From the NCBI GenBank assembly GCA_031549665.1, contig JAVBPJ010000007.1, positions 1 through 64,000 of the forward strand: DNA of 64,000 nt. The letters run 5' to 3'. Every line of letters begins with the position of its first letter. Within the stretch, counting starts at the first letter, position 1. Made by a program: the position numbers and the translations under genes. Positions 33,777-42,605 of this stretch are shown here, one piece after another. The DNA is from Rikenella sp031549665. Its GTDB lineage: Bacteria > Bacteroidota > Bacteroidia > Bacteroidales > Rikenellaceae. The notes below the pieces were generated by a model that was not told where the DNA came from, did no database searches, and was given only the letters and a program-made list of their open reading frames with translations.

Positions 33777-35897
33777 ATGTTCAACGTAACAAAGAAAACC
33801 ATTGATCTGAGCGGTGGCCGCACCATCGAGATCGAAACCGGCAAATTGGCCAAACAGGCCGACGGGTCGGTTGTTGTACGCCAAGGAGATACGATGCTCC
33901 TGGCCGCCGTCACCTGCGCCAAAGAGGCCAAGGAAGACGTAGACTTCATGCCCCTTTCGGTCGAATACAAAGAAAAATACGCAGCCAACGGCCGCTTCCC
34001 CGGCGGGTTCCTCAAACGCGAAGCCCGTCCCTCGGACAACGAAATCCTCGTATCGCGCCTGATCGACCGCGCCCTGCGCCCCCTGTTCCCCAGCGATTTC
34101 CACGCCGAAGTATTTGTAACCGTCAACCTCATTTCGGCCGACCCCACCATCATGCCCGATGCGCTGGCCGGTTTGGCCGCCTCGGCCGCCCTGGCCGTGT
34201 CGGACGTTCCGTTCCAGGGGCCCATTTCCGAGGTTCGCGTGGCCCGCGTGAACGGTGAATTCATCATCAACCCCACGTTCGAGCAAAACGCCGCAGGCGA
34301 CCTCGACATCATGGTAGCCGCCACCATCGACAACATCATGATGGTAGAGGGCGAAATGAAAGAAGTTTCGGAAGAGGTGATGCTCCAGGCCATTAAAGTG
34401 GCCCACGAAGAGATCAAAAAACAGTGCCAGGCTCAGATCGAACTGATGGAAGCCGTGGGCAAAGTGCAAAAACGCACCTACTGCCACGAAATCAACGACG
34501 AAGAGCTTCGCGCCGCCGTCGTAGCCGCCACCTACGACAAAGCCTACGCCGTGGCCAAGAGCCCCCAACCCAAGCACGAACGCGCCGCCGCCTTCGACGC
34601 CATCGAGGCCGAATACATGGCCACCTTTACCGAAGAGGAGCTGGTTACCCGCAAACCCCTGATCAAACGTTACTTCCACGACAACGTGCTCAAGTCGGCC
34701 ATGCGGAACATGATCCTCAATGAAGGAATCCGCCTGGACGGCCGTCAAACCAACGAAATCCGCCCCATCGTCTGCGAAGCAGGCTACCTGCCCGCCCCCC
34801 ACGGTTCGGCCCTTTTCACCCGCGGCGAAACCCAATCGCTGACCACCGTAACCCTCGGTACCCGGCTCGACGAAAAAATGATCGACGAAGTGCTGAACCA
34901 AGGCACCGAAAAATTCGTGCTGCACTACAACGTCCCCCCCTTCTCGACCGGCGACGCCCGCCCCATGCGCGGCCTTTCGCGTCGTGAAGTAGGACACGGC
35001 AACCTGGCCCTGCGCGCCCTGAAGCCGATGATCCCCACCGGCGAAGAGTGTCCCTACGCCATCCGCGTAGTGTCCGATATCCTCGAATCGAACGGTTCGT
35101 CGTCCATGGCCACCGTCTGCGCCGGAACCCTGGCGTTGATGGATGCCGGTGTGAAAATCAAGAAACCCGTATCGGGGATCGCCATGGGATTGATCGCCGA
35201 AAACGGGAAAGTGGCCGTTCTGTCCGACATTCTCGGCGACGAAGACCACCTCGGCGACATGGACTTCAAAGTAACCGGAACCGCCGACGGGATCACCGCC
35301 ACCCAAATGGACATCAAAGTAGACGGCCTGTCGTACGACGTGTTGGCCGCCGCTCTGGAGCAAGCCCGCCAAGGACGGATGCACATCCTCGGCAAAATCA
35401 CCGACACCCTTGCCCAACCCCGCGAAGACTACAAACCCCACGTGCCCCGCATGGTACAGATCACCATCCCCAAAGAGTTCATCGGCGCCGTGATCGGCCC
35501 GGGCGGCAAAGTGATCCAGGAGATGCAGCGTGAAACCGGCACCGTGATCACCATCACCGAAGAGGGCGAAAAGGGGATCGTAGATATCTTCAGCGTCAAC
35601 AAAGAAGGCATCGACGCCGTCGTGGCCAAAATCAACGGCATCACCGCCATCCCCGAAGTTGGCAAAATCTACCAGGGCAAAGTGAAGACCATCGTTCAGT
35701 TCGGCGCCTTTGTAGAGATCCTGCCCGGAAAAGACGGCCTGCTGCACATTTCCGAGATCGACAACCGCCGGTTGGCCGACATGGAAAGCAGCGGAATCAA
35801 GGTTGGCGACATCCTTGAGGTGAAGCTCATTGGCACCGATCCGAAAAACGGGAAACTGAAACTTTCGAGAAAAGTACTCCTGAACCCCGAAAAATAA
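33777..35897 (+). CDS. pnp: Polyribonucleotide nucleotidyltransferase (PNPase)
   Basis: This is a 706-residue phosphorolytic 3'-5' exoribonuclease. Two RNase PH cores are present: the N-terminal one (VVVRQGDTMLLAAVTC, FPGGFLKREARPSDNE) and the catalytic one (GRQTNEIRPI, ALFTRGETQSL, PYAIRVVSDILESNGSSSMA), with a helical linker between. A KH domain (IGAVIGPGGKVIQEM) and an S1 domain (YQGKVKTIVQFGAFVEILPG) complete the protein. Length and order are standard. Confidence 0.97.
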   Translation: MFNVTKKTIDLSGGRTIEIETGKLAKQADGSVVVRQGDTMLLAAVTCAKEAKEDVDFMPLSVEYKEKYAANGRFPGGFLKREARPSDNEILVSRLIDRALRPLFPSDFHAEVFVTVNLISADPTIMPDALAGLAASAALAVSDVPFQGPISEVRVARVNGEFIINPTFEQNAAGDLDIMVAATIDNIMMVEGEMKEVSEEVMLQAIKVAHEEIKKQCQAQIELMEAVGKVQKRTYCHEINDEELRAAVVAATYDKAYAVAKSPQPKHERAAAFDAIEAEYMATFTEEELVTRKPLIKRYFHDNVLKSAMRNMILNEGIRLDGRQTNEIRPIVCEAGYLPAPHGSALFTRGETQSLTTVTLGTRLDEKMIDEVLNQGTEKFVLHYNVPPFSTGDARPMRGLSRREVGHGNLALRALKPMIPTGEECPYAIRVVSDILESNGSSSMATVCAGTLALMDAGVKIKKPVSGIAMGLIAENGKVAVLSDILGDEDHLGDMDFKVTGTADGITATQMDIKVDGLSYDVLAAALEQARQGRMHILGKITDTLAQPREDYKPHVPRMVQITIPKEFIGAVIGPGGKVIQEMQRETGTVITITEEGEKGIVDIFSVNKEGIDAVVAKINGITAIPEVGKIYQGKVKTIVQFGAFVEILPGKDGLLHISEIDNRRLADMESSGIKVGDILEVKLIGTDPKNGKLKLSRKVLLNPEK

Positions 35898-35951
35898 CGC
35901 TCAAAGGCTCTTTTTTTAGTGCGAAGTGTAGGATAAGTCTCAAAACTTTTC

Positions 35952-35959
35952 TATCTTTG
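35952..35959 (+). promoter_or_regulatory. -7 box of the TPR lipoprotein gene
   Basis: TATCTTTG fits TAnnTTTG; a leader of about 75 bases precedes the start at 36040. No good -33 TTTG is seen at the usual distance. Confidence 0.55.
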
Positions 35960-36039
35960 CCCCCAAGTTCCCACGTGGACTTGATGTTAGCAGCCAAGCG
36001 AAAACACAAACAAATACCCCAATTTAAAACAATTCTACT

Positions 36040-37854
36040 ATGAGAAAATTCCTCAACGTTGGTCTGGTTGCCCTTGCAGCGGCAACGCTTCTGACCGGTT
36101 GTAACTGCTACAACACGATGATGAAGAAAGCAGCGAAAGGTATCACGGTTAGCTGCGCACCCGAGGTTGTTACCCTCAAAGGCGACAACGCGGTTACCAC
36201 CATCACCGTGAACGTTCCTGCCAAAGCCTTCCACAAAGACGGCGTGTTGAAATTGACCCCCGTGCTGGTTTCTGCGCTCGATGGTTCGGAAGTAGCCGGT
36301 CAACCCAGCTTCTACCAAGGCGAATCGGTGAAAGACAACTACACCGTAGTTCCCTACAGCGGAGGCACCGTCACCATTCCCGTGTCTATCCCCTACAACC
36401 CCGCCCTGCGCTCTTCAGTGCTTGTACTGCGCGGTGAAGCCAAGTGCACCAAAGGCGGCAGCGCCAACAAATTCGAGTTCGTACCCGAATTCAGCAAAAA
36501 CGCAGGTACCACTACCTACGAGTTTGTACCCGATTTCGAACGTACCAACACCAAAAAATCAGCCAACGCCGGTTACCAGGCTTTCGAAAAAGAATTCGTG
36601 GTGGCTCGCGGTGTGAACTGCCTCCAAAACATGGCCGACAACTACGCCAAAGTAGCCCTGGTTCCCGATGCATACCAACGCATCAGCACCCAGCAAGAGT
36701 CTGCCAACATCATGTTCGTGATCAACCAATCGAAGGTTCGTCCCGCCGAGTTGACCAAAGCCGAACTGAACACCCTGGAGCAATTCATCATCTCGAACAG
36801 CGGCGATGCCAAGAAGTCAGTAGGCAGCGTGGTAACTCAAGCCTACGCTTCTCCCGACGGCCCGATCGCTCTGAACGACCGCTTGTCTAAAGAACGTGGC
36901 GCCTCTACCAAAAAAGCGGTAGGCGACAAATTCCAAAAGAACAGCGTAGCCGCAAAATCGCAATTCGACGTACAAGCCCTTGGCGAAGACTGGGAAGGTT
37001 TCCAAGAACTGGTTCAAAAGTCAGACATCCAGGACAAAGAGATGATCCTCCAAGTACTCTCCATGTACAGCGATCCTCAAGTGCGCGACCGCGAAATCAA
37101 GAACATGTCAGCCGCTTACAAAGTGTTGGCCGACAAGATCCTTCCCCAACTCCGCCGCGCTAAAATGAGCGTAGACGTGAAAACCGAAGGCTTGACCGAC
37201 GACGAACTCAAAGCAGCCGTTGCCAAAGACCTCAACTCGCTCAAACAAGAAGAGGCTCTCCACGCAGCCACCCTGTTCCAAGACAACGCCACCAAGGCCC
37301 GCATCTACAAAGCCGTTGCCGAAAAATACAACTGCTACCGCGGATGGAACAACCTGGGCGTGGCCCTGGCCAACTCGGGCGACTATGCAGGTGCTAAACA
37401 AGCCTTCAACAAAGCCGCCAGCCTGAACAACACCAATCCTCAAGTGATCAACAACCTGGGCGTTGTAGCGCTCGCCGAAGGCAAGAAAGACGAAGCAGCC
37501 AAATACTTCGCCGCATCGACCGCCTCCGAAGCCAAATACAACAAAGGTCTGGTTGAACTGGCCAAAGGCAACTACGCCGAAGCAGCCAAATCGCTCGACG
37601 GTTACAACCAAGCTTTGGCCGACCTGCTCAACGGCAACGTAGCCAAGTCGAAGCAACAACTTGCCAACATCGACACTTGGAGAGCTAACTACACCAAAGC
37701 CGTTATCGCCGCTCAGGAAGGCAACGTAGAAGCCATGGCCTCGAACCTCAACGCTGCGATCAAACAAAACCCGGAAGCTGCCAAACTGGCCGCCACCGAC
37801 GTAAACTTCGCCCCCTACTTCGAACACCCCGACTTCATCATCTTGGTGAAATAA
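36040..37854 (+). CDS. TPR-containing outer-membrane-associated lipoprotein
   Basis: This is a 604-residue lipoprotein (lipobox LLTGC, Cys21). Residues 30-190 are beta-rich (TVSCAPEVVTLKGDNAVTTI). A middle part (about 225-330) resembles OmpA-type peptidoglycan-binding folds (ANIMFVINQSKVRPAELTKA), without all the expected motif residues. The C-terminal part has tetratricopeptide repeats (WNNLGVALANSGDYAGAKQAF, VINNLGVVALAEGKKDEAAKYF). Codons are skewed to AAA, GAA, CAA and AAC, as in rpsO and pnp, suggesting high expression. It has its own promoter and terminator, and no exact family name is recognised. Confidence 0.85.
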   Translation: MRKFLNVGLVALAAATLLTGCNCYNTMMKKAAKGITVSCAPEVVTLKGDNAVTTITVNVPAKAFHKDGVLKLTPVLVSALDGSEVAGQPSFYQGESVKDNYTVVPYSGGTVTIPVSIPYNPALRSSVLVLRGEAKCTKGGSANKFEFVPEFSKNAGTTTYEFVPDFERTNTKKSANAGYQAFEKEFVVARGVNCLQNMADNYAKVALVPDAYQRISTQQESANIMFVINQSKVRPAELTKAELNTLEQFIISNSGDAKKSVGSVVTQAYASPDGPIALNDRLSKERGASTKKAVGDKFQKNSVAAKSQFDVQALGEDWEGFQELVQKSDIQDKEMILQVLSMYSDPQVRDREIKNMSAAYKVLADKILPQLRRAKMSVDVKTEGLTDDELKAAVAKDLNSLKQEEALHAATLFQDNATKARIYKAVAEKYNCYRGWNNLGVALANSGDYAGAKQAFNKAASLNNTNPQVINNLGVVALAEGKKDEAAKYFAASTASEAKYNKGLVELAKGNYAEAAKSLDGYNQALADLLNGNVAKSKQQLANIDTWRANYTKAVIAAQEGNVEAMASNLNAAIKQNPEAAKLAATDVNFAPYFEHPDFIILVK

Positions 37855-37887
37855 GGAGAGTAGCTTAACGCGAAACAGCCAATCCGA

Positions 37888-37923
37888 AAGCGCCTGCGGA
37901 ATTTCCGCAGGCGCTTCTTTTTT
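37888..37923 (+). terminator. Intrinsic terminator of the TPR lipoprotein gene
   Basis: A perfect 13-bp stem (37888-37900 with 37904-37916), a three-base loop and a T-rich tail to 37923. Confidence 0.92.
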
Positions 37924-38193
37924 GTGCGAAGAAGAAACCCTCTGCGAACCTCTGCGAAAACCTCTACGGAACGATCAGGGACGTCGGTTGCCCGCATCTT
38001 CGTTCACCGCAGGAGTAGGGCATGGGAGGCCCGCTCCCTCGCTTTTACCCTCGCTGCAGAACATAGAATCCGCCCCGGCCATCTTTGAGCGTAAGCGTTC
38101 GTGGAAGCGCTCGGCTGTCGCCTCCCCGCAGGACGTGGGGCGCGCTACGGCAATCTTTGCATGCAGGAATTCACGATTGCGCCCGGCTTTCAC
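37924..38193 (+). other. Gene-free stretch before smpB
   Basis: These are about 270 bases between the terminator and the smpB promoter. The first 40 contain imperfect direct repeats of CCTCTGCGAA (three copies, the last diverged). No supported gene or RNA structure is seen. The sequence AATCTTTG at 38151-38158, just before an in-frame ATG at 38161, is a one-mismatch -7 box. Confidence 0.5.
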
Positions 38194-38201
38194 TATCTTT
38201 G
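38194..38201 (+). promoter_or_regulatory. -7 box at the smpB start
   Basis: TATCTTTG is followed only four bases later by the GTG start codon of smpB. If it is used, transcription begins at or next to the start codon, giving a leaderless message. Confidence 0.5.
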
Positions 38202-38205
38202 TGCC

Positions 38206-38661
38206 GTGGCAAAGCAACCCGATATATCCATCAAGAACAAACGCGCCTGGTTCGACTACGAAATCCTCGAGGAGTGGGTGGCGGGCATTGTCCTGACCGG
38301 CACCGAGATCAAGTCGTTGCGTGCGGGCAAGGCCAGTTTGGTGGATTGTTTCTGCTACCTGCATCATGGCGAGCTTTTTGTTCGCGGCATCAACATTGCC
38401 GAGTACCATTGGGGAACCTACAACAACCACCAGCCCAAGCGCGACCGCAAGCTCCTGCTGCAAAGCAAAGAGCTGCGCAAGATCGACCGCGCGCTACAGG
38501 ACAAAGGGATTACGATGGTGGGTTTGCGCCTGTTTATCAACGACCGTGGACTGGCCAAGCTGGTGATCGGGCTGGGAAAAGGCCGCAAGAGCTTCGACAA
38601 GCGCGAACACCTGAAAGAGAAAGACGCCAAGCGCGACATGGATCGTGCCATGCGCCGGTAA
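38206..38661 (+). CDS. smpB: SsrA-binding protein SmpB
   Basis: This 151-residue tmRNA partner is needed for trans-translation and rescue of stalled ribosomes. The core IKNKRAWFDYEILEEWVAGIVLTGTEIKSLRAGK and the C-terminal basic tail (KEKDAKRDMDRAMRR) are typical. The GTG start at 38206 gives the family N-terminus (V/M)AKQPDIS. An ATG at 38161 in the same frame would add 15 residues and cannot be excluded, since a -7 box lies between the two. No ssrA gene is visible nearby. Confidence 0.93.
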   Translation: MAKQPDISIKNKRAWFDYEILEEWVAGIVLTGTEIKSLRAGKASLVDCFCYLHHGELFVRGINIAEYHWGTYNNHQPKRDRKLLLQSKELRKIDRALQDKGITMVGLRLFINDRGLAKLVIGLGKGRKSFDKREHLKEKDAKRDMDRAMRR

Positions 38662-38867
38662 CCTCCGCCAGGTTCTTGTTGCTCCGCCAAAACCCCCGCG
38701 TCGGAATGGTCGATGATGACCTCCTTTACGTATACAGGACAATACATTGGACGGGAAGTGTTCGCGCCAGCCGTATTCCACTGCGGCCGTTGGGAAAACG
38801 CCTCGTCCGCTGTCCGTAAACGGGGGACACCCCTATGACTAACCCCCTGTAAAACAGGGGCCGTGCG

Positions 38868-39770
38868 CTACTCTTGGGGGGATTTTCCGGCGGGTACGAT
38901 CACCTGCAACGCCGCCGGTCGCGCCGTGATTTCGAGCGGGAAATCGGGTCCACGCTCCCCGTCCAGATCGGTGGAGGCCGGCCGTGAAAGGGAAATTTTC
39001 AGACGGTCGGTCTTGAAGCAGATGATGTCCTCGGGGTAGTCCGTTTTGCGGGACATCACCAGTTTTACCACAGCCTGCAGGCTCTCCATCAGGTTCTCGC
39101 CGCGGATGATCAGTACGTCGAGCAGTCCGTCCTGGGCGTTGGCATGGCCCGCCAGCGGCAGATTGCCCGCCGTTTGCCCGTTGAAGACCAGAAACAGCAG
39201 GCAGCTTCCCTCGAACGAGCAAGCCTCGGATTCCACCCGGATTTCGAGCCGGCGGAAGAGGGGAATTTCGCCCAGTCCGCTGATGTAGTAAGCCGCCCGG
39301 CCCAGCGTGTTTTTCAGTTTGGTGGGCGTTTTTTGCGAAATTTCGGTGAACAGGCCGCTGCTCAGCACATTCACAAAATAGCGGCCGTTTACCTCGCCCA
39401 GGTCGATTCGTTCGATCCGGCCCGAGAGGATGGCCCGGCAGGCCGCCTGCATTTGAAGGGGCATACCGATCAGCCGTGCGAAGTCGTTGGCCGTTCCGGC
39501 CGGAAGGATCGCCAGCGGCAAGTCGATCGAGCGTGCTTGCAGGTAATTGACCAGGCGGTGGATGGTTCCGTCCCCTCCGGCCACCAGCAGGTAGTCGGGT
39601 TGCAGCGACCGGATCGTCTCGTCCAGCCTGTTGAACCCCTCGCGGCGCGAGATCCGGAAGAGTGTCAGCCGCACCCCCGCTTCTTGAAAACAGGCGACGA
39701 TTTTATCGAGCCTGGCGACGATTTGCGCTTCGCCCGAAAGGGGGTTGTAGAGGAACAGGACGGATTTCAC
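38868..39770 (-). CDS. Diacylglycerol kinase family lipid kinase (second copy)
   Basis: This is a 300-residue member of the DAGK catalytic family. It has NPLSGEAQ (9-16), the GGDGT motif (65-69) and PAGTANDFARL, followed by the beta-sandwich lipid-facing half. It is clearly diverged from the copy at 8290-9270, so the two probably have different lipid substrates or roles. It is third in a minus-strand series trkA-apbE-lipid kinase, with 48 bases separating it from apbE. About 200 bases beyond its stop are without a gene; a short hairpin at 38843-38861 may act as terminator. Confidence 0.88.
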   Translation of the reverse strand: MKSVLFLYNPLSGEAQIVARLDKIVACFQEAGVRLTLFRISRREGFNRLDETIRSLQPDYLLVAGGDGTIHRLVNYLQARSIDLPLAILPAGTANDFARLIGMPLQMQAACRAILSGRIERIDLGEVNGRYFVNVLSSGLFTEISQKTPTKLKNTLGRAAYYISGLGEIPLFRRLEIRVESEACSFEGSCLLFLVFNGQTAGNLPLAGHANAQDGLLDVLIIRGENLMESLQAVVKLVMSRKTDYPEDIICFKTDRLKISLSRPASTDLDGERGPDFPLEITARPAALQVIVPAGKSPQE

Positions 39771-39818
39771 GGATGGACAGGGGATTGGGGCAGGGACGGA
39801 AAACGGGCGGACCGGACG

Positions 39819-40844
39819 TTAGGGAACGATCCGTTTTTCCATTTCGGGGGTTGCGTAGGTTTGCAGTTGGTTGTTCGCGTCGGTGTAGATCAGGTAGCCC
39901 TCCAGTTCGGGATGCGCCGCCAGCAGCGCTTTGCTCCGTTCGAGCCCGATGACCATACAGGCTGTTGCGTAGCCGTCGGCCACGGCGGTCGTGGGGGCGA
40001 TGATGGTGGCCGACAACAGCGAGTGGGTCGCCGGACGGCCCGTTTTGGGGTCGATGGTGTGGGTTACGCGGTTGCCCTGTTCGTCGTAGCCGTATTTGCG
40101 GTAGTTGCCCGAGGTGGCCAGGCCGTAGCCGCTCACTCGCAGCGAAGCCTGCATGGCCTGGCCGGGGATCATGTTCCCCTCGAAGGGACGGTCCACGCCC
40201 ACCAGCCACTCTTTTCCTTTGGAATTAACGCCCCGGCAGAAAATCTCGCCGCCGATCTCGACCAGGTAGTTCGATACCCCTTCGTTTTCGAGCAGTTGGG
40301 CAACCAGATCGACCGAATAGCCCTTGGCGATGGCGTTGAAATCGAGCTGGACGCGCGGGTCGTCTTTGATGACCCTGCCTGCCTCGATCCGCACTTTTTG
40401 ATAGCCGGTAAAGGCGAGGATTGAATCGACTTGCGGTTGGGAGATCGTGGTCGGGTTGCGCTCTTCGCCGATGTGGTAGGCGGTGATCAGGGGCCGGACC
40501 GTGATGTCGAACGCGCCGTCGGTGTGTTCGCTGATGGTGCGTGACAGGGTGAAACATTCCACGAACCAGGGGTCGAGCCGCACGGTGGTGTCGTTGCGGT
40601 TCACTCGACTCAATAGCGATTCGGGGTTGTAGACCGACAGCGAACTGTCGAAACGTTCGAGCAGCGTTTGAATTTTTCCCTGAAGTTCGTCGCCGCGGTC
40701 GCTTTGGTAAATGATGCGCAGCGAGGTGCCCTCGGTGGTTCCTTCCAGGGTGGTGTAGGGGAGGGGGGCGCTGCACCCTGCCAGCAGCAGGGCGACGAGG
40801 CCCAGGACTCCGCAAAGGCTCTTCTTCATTGTAATAACCGCCAT
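39819..40844 (-). CDS. apbE: FAD:protein FMN transferase (lipoprotein)
   Basis: This 341-residue periplasmic lipoprotein (lipobox LLAGC, Cys24) uses FAD to attach FMN covalently to Thr/Ser residues of NqrB/NqrC, RnfG/RnfD and similar redox proteins. Recognised segments are FDSSLSVYNPESLLSRVN, LDFNAIAKGYSVD, EIGGEIFCRG and the C-terminal THTIDPKTGRPA. A start five codons later (40829) is also possible and gives the more usual signal peptide. trkA lies nine bases upstream. The divergent small Cys-rich protein may be another maturation factor for the same respiratory complex. Confidence 0.93.
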   Translation of the reverse strand: MAVITMKKSLCGVLGLVALLLAGCSAPLPYTTLEGTTEGTSLRIIYQSDRGDELQGKIQTLLERFDSSLSVYNPESLLSRVNRNDTTVRLDPWFVECFTLSRTISEHTDGAFDITVRPLITAYHIGEERNPTTISQPQVDSILAFTGYQKVRIEAGRVIKDDPRVQLDFNAIAKGYSVDLVAQLLENEGVSNYLVEIGGEIFCRGVNSKGKEWLVGVDRPFEGNMIPGQAMQASLRVSGYGLATSGNYRKYGYDEQGNRVTHTIDPKTGRPATHSLLSATIIAPTTAVADGYATACMVIGLERSKALLAAHPELEGYLIYTDANNQLQTYATPEMEKRIVP

Positions 40845-40853
40845 TATAAATTG

Positions 40854-42194
40854 TTATCCAAAGAAACTGCCCACTTTGGGGATGGCGTTCGGCAGGGCGA
40901 ATACCACCACGCGGTCGTAGGCCTTGATCTCGGCATTGCCGACGGCGATCATCGCCTTGTCGCCCCGGACGATACCGCCCACGATGGCGTCGTGCGGGAA
41001 GTTGATGTGTTTGATTTTTCCCTTGGTGGCGGGGCTGTCGGGCTTGACGATGAATTCCAGCACCTCGGCGTCGCAACCGTTCAGGCATTTGATGGCCTGT
41101 ACGTCGGTGTTCATCGTAAAGCGGAAGATCGAACTGGCGGTAATCAACTTTTTGTTGATGATGCTGTTGATGCCGATGCTTTCGGCCAGGTGGATGTAGT
41201 TGATGTTTTCGATTTCGGCGACCACTTTTTTGACCCCCAGCTTCCGGGCCAGCATCGCGGCCAGGATGTTGGTCTCGGAGCGGCCGGTCAGGGCCACGAA
41301 GGCGTCCATTTTATCGAGTCCCTCCTCGAGCATCACCTCGCTTTTTCGTCCGTCTTCATTGATTATCAGCGTTTTGTCGAGCATTTCGGCCAGTTTGTAG
41401 GCCTTTTCGGGGTTGTAGTCAACCAGTTTGATGTTGATCTCGTTTTGAAGCTCTTTGGCGATGCGCCGTCCGATGCGGCTCCCGCCCAGGATCATCATGT
41501 TTTTGACCTCGATGGTGGGTTTTCCGGTGAATTCCATCACTTCGGCCACGGTATCGGCCCCCGAGATGACGTAGATGGTGTCGCCCTCCTTGAAGGTGTC
41601 GCTGCCGCGCGGGATGATGGTGGTGCCGTCGCGCGAGATGGCCACGGTGCGGTATTCGAGGCTTTCCCGATCGCGCGTTACGTCGATCAGGCTCCGCTCC
41701 ACCAGGGGCGACGAAGCGTCGAGTTTAAAGACGACCAGGGAGAGTTTCCCCTCCGAAAAATCGACGTATTCCGAACTGGCCGAGTGGCCCAGCAGGGTGA
41801 TCACCTCCTCGGCGGCTACTTTTTCGGGGTAGAACAGGTAGTCGATCCCCATGTTGATGAAGACCTCCTTGTTGTTGGGGCGCAGGTATTCGTCGTTGTC
41901 GATGCGGGCGATCGATTTTTTCGCTCCGAGCTGTTTGCCCAGCACCGCCGACAGGATGTTGGTGTTCTCTTCGGGGCCGACGGCCATGAACAGGTCGCAC
42001 TTGCTGACTTCGCCCGATTTCAGCACTTCGAACGAGGTAACGTCCCCCTCGATGGTGAGTACGTCCGAGATTTGGGAAAGCTCCTCGAGGCGCTTCTCGT
42101 CGTCGTCGATGATGGTGATTTCGTGGTATTCGTTGCTGAGCATCTTGGCCAGGTGGCTTCCCACCTCTCCGGCTCCGGCGATAATGATCTTCAT
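40854..42194 (-). CDS. trkA: Trk potassium uptake regulator TrkA
   Basis: This is a 446-residue cytosolic NAD-binding subunit that gates Trk/Ktr potassium channels. It contains two RCK units in tandem: Rossmann motifs IIIAGAGEVGSHLAK (about 3-17) and MMILGGSRIGRRIAKEL (about 230-246), each followed by a TrkA-C region (SEGKLSLVVFKL, VLEFIVKPDSPATKGKI). The start at 42194 gives the exact MKIIIAGAGEVG N-terminus. No trkH membrane subunit is in the window. It is the first gene of the trkA-apbE-lipid kinase unit. Confidence 0.95.
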   Translation of the reverse strand: MKIIIAGAGEVGSHLAKMLSNEYHEITIIDDDEKRLEELSQISDVLTIEGDVTSFEVLKSGEVSKCDLFMAVGPEENTNILSAVLGKQLGAKKSIARIDNDEYLRPNNKEVFINMGIDYLFYPEKVAAEEVITLLGHSASSEYVDFSEGKLSLVVFKLDASSPLVERSLIDVTRDRESLEYRTVAISRDGTTIIPRGSDTFKEGDTIYVISGADTVAEVMEFTGKPTIEVKNMMILGGSRIGRRIAKELQNEINIKLVDYNPEKAYKLAEMLDKTLIINEDGRKSEVMLEEGLDKMDAFVALTGRSETNILAAMLARKLGVKKVVAEIENINYIHLAESIGINSIINKKLITASSIFRFTMNTDVQAIKCLNGCDAEVLEFIVKPDSPATKGKIKHINFPHDAIVGGIVRGDKAMIAVGNAEIKAYDRVVVFALPNAIPKVGSFFG

Positions 42195-42218
42195 AATTCG
42201 AGGGTGCTTCTGTGCGAA

Positions 42219-42235
42219 CAAAATTAGTAATTTTG
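42219..42235. promoter_or_regulatory. Back-to-back divergent -7 boxes (trkA / Cys-rich protein)
   Basis: CAAAATTA-G-TAATTTTG is a perfect palindrome around one base. Each arm is a TAATTTTG -7 box, at 42219-42226 for trkA (minus) and 42228-42235 for the small gene (plus). The arrangement echoes the one at 9294-9327. Confidence 0.65.
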
Positions 42236-42261
42236 CGCATCCACACTTCACTTTTCTTCCG

Positions 42262-42516
42262 ATGTTCGTCTTTTGGATTACGTTATTGATCGCCGTGCTG
42301 TTCGCCGCGCTTTTCGTGTTGGCGCTTTCGATTACCCGCCTGCGCAAGGGGCGCGATCTGGAAAGCGACGTGGGATCGAACCGCCACATGCGCGAACGGG
42401 GCATCGAATGTACTTCGGCCCAAATCCGCAGGGAAGAGGCTGAGCGTTTGGGAAAAAGCCTGCCCGAAAACTGTTCGGACGACTGCGGAGGCTGCGGAAA
42501 AGGATGTTCCAATTAA
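42262..42516 (+). CDS. Small Cys-rich membrane protein, possibly NqrM-like
   Basis: This is an 84-residue protein with one N-terminal transmembrane helix (about 4-25) and a cytosolic or periplasmic tail carrying five cysteines (50, 71, 75, 78, 82), the last four in a dense CxxxCxxCxxxC cluster. This build resembles NqrM (DUF539), a small Cys-containing membrane protein needed to mature the Na+-translocating NADH:quinone reductase. The neighbour apbE, which flavinylates the same complex, supports the idea. Sequence similarity alone is weak, so the name is tentative. It has its own -7 box at 42228-42235. Confidence 0.6.
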   Translation: MFVFWITLLIAVLFAALFVLALSITRLRKGRDLESDVGSNRHMRERGIECTSAQIRREEAERLGKSLPENCSDDCGGCGKGCSN

Positions 42517-42545
42517 TCTTTTGAGGTGTTCGAACCGTCAAACGG

Positions 42546-42577
42546 TTTGGAAAGCCCCCGAAAACGAGCTAACTTTG
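42546..42577 (+). promoter_or_regulatory. Promoter of the nine-gene cytochrome/DhaKL/LsrF cluster
   Basis: TTTG (42546-42549), 20 bases, TAACTTTG (42570-42577); the first start codon is 28 bases downstream. This is the only consensus promoter I found before the hairpins at 54451-54577. Confidence 0.8.
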
Positions 42578-42605
42578 GGAACCCCAAACACCAATCCGAC
42601 CAGTT

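Noticed and set aside
37924..37965. CRISPR-like short repeats (CCTCTGCGAA copies)
   Set aside because: The repeats are only 10 bases, nearly adjacent and imperfect, without spacers or cas genes.
38701..38820. Short open frame of about 38 codons downstream of smpB
   Set aside because: No start signal, no conserved features, and it could arise by chance.
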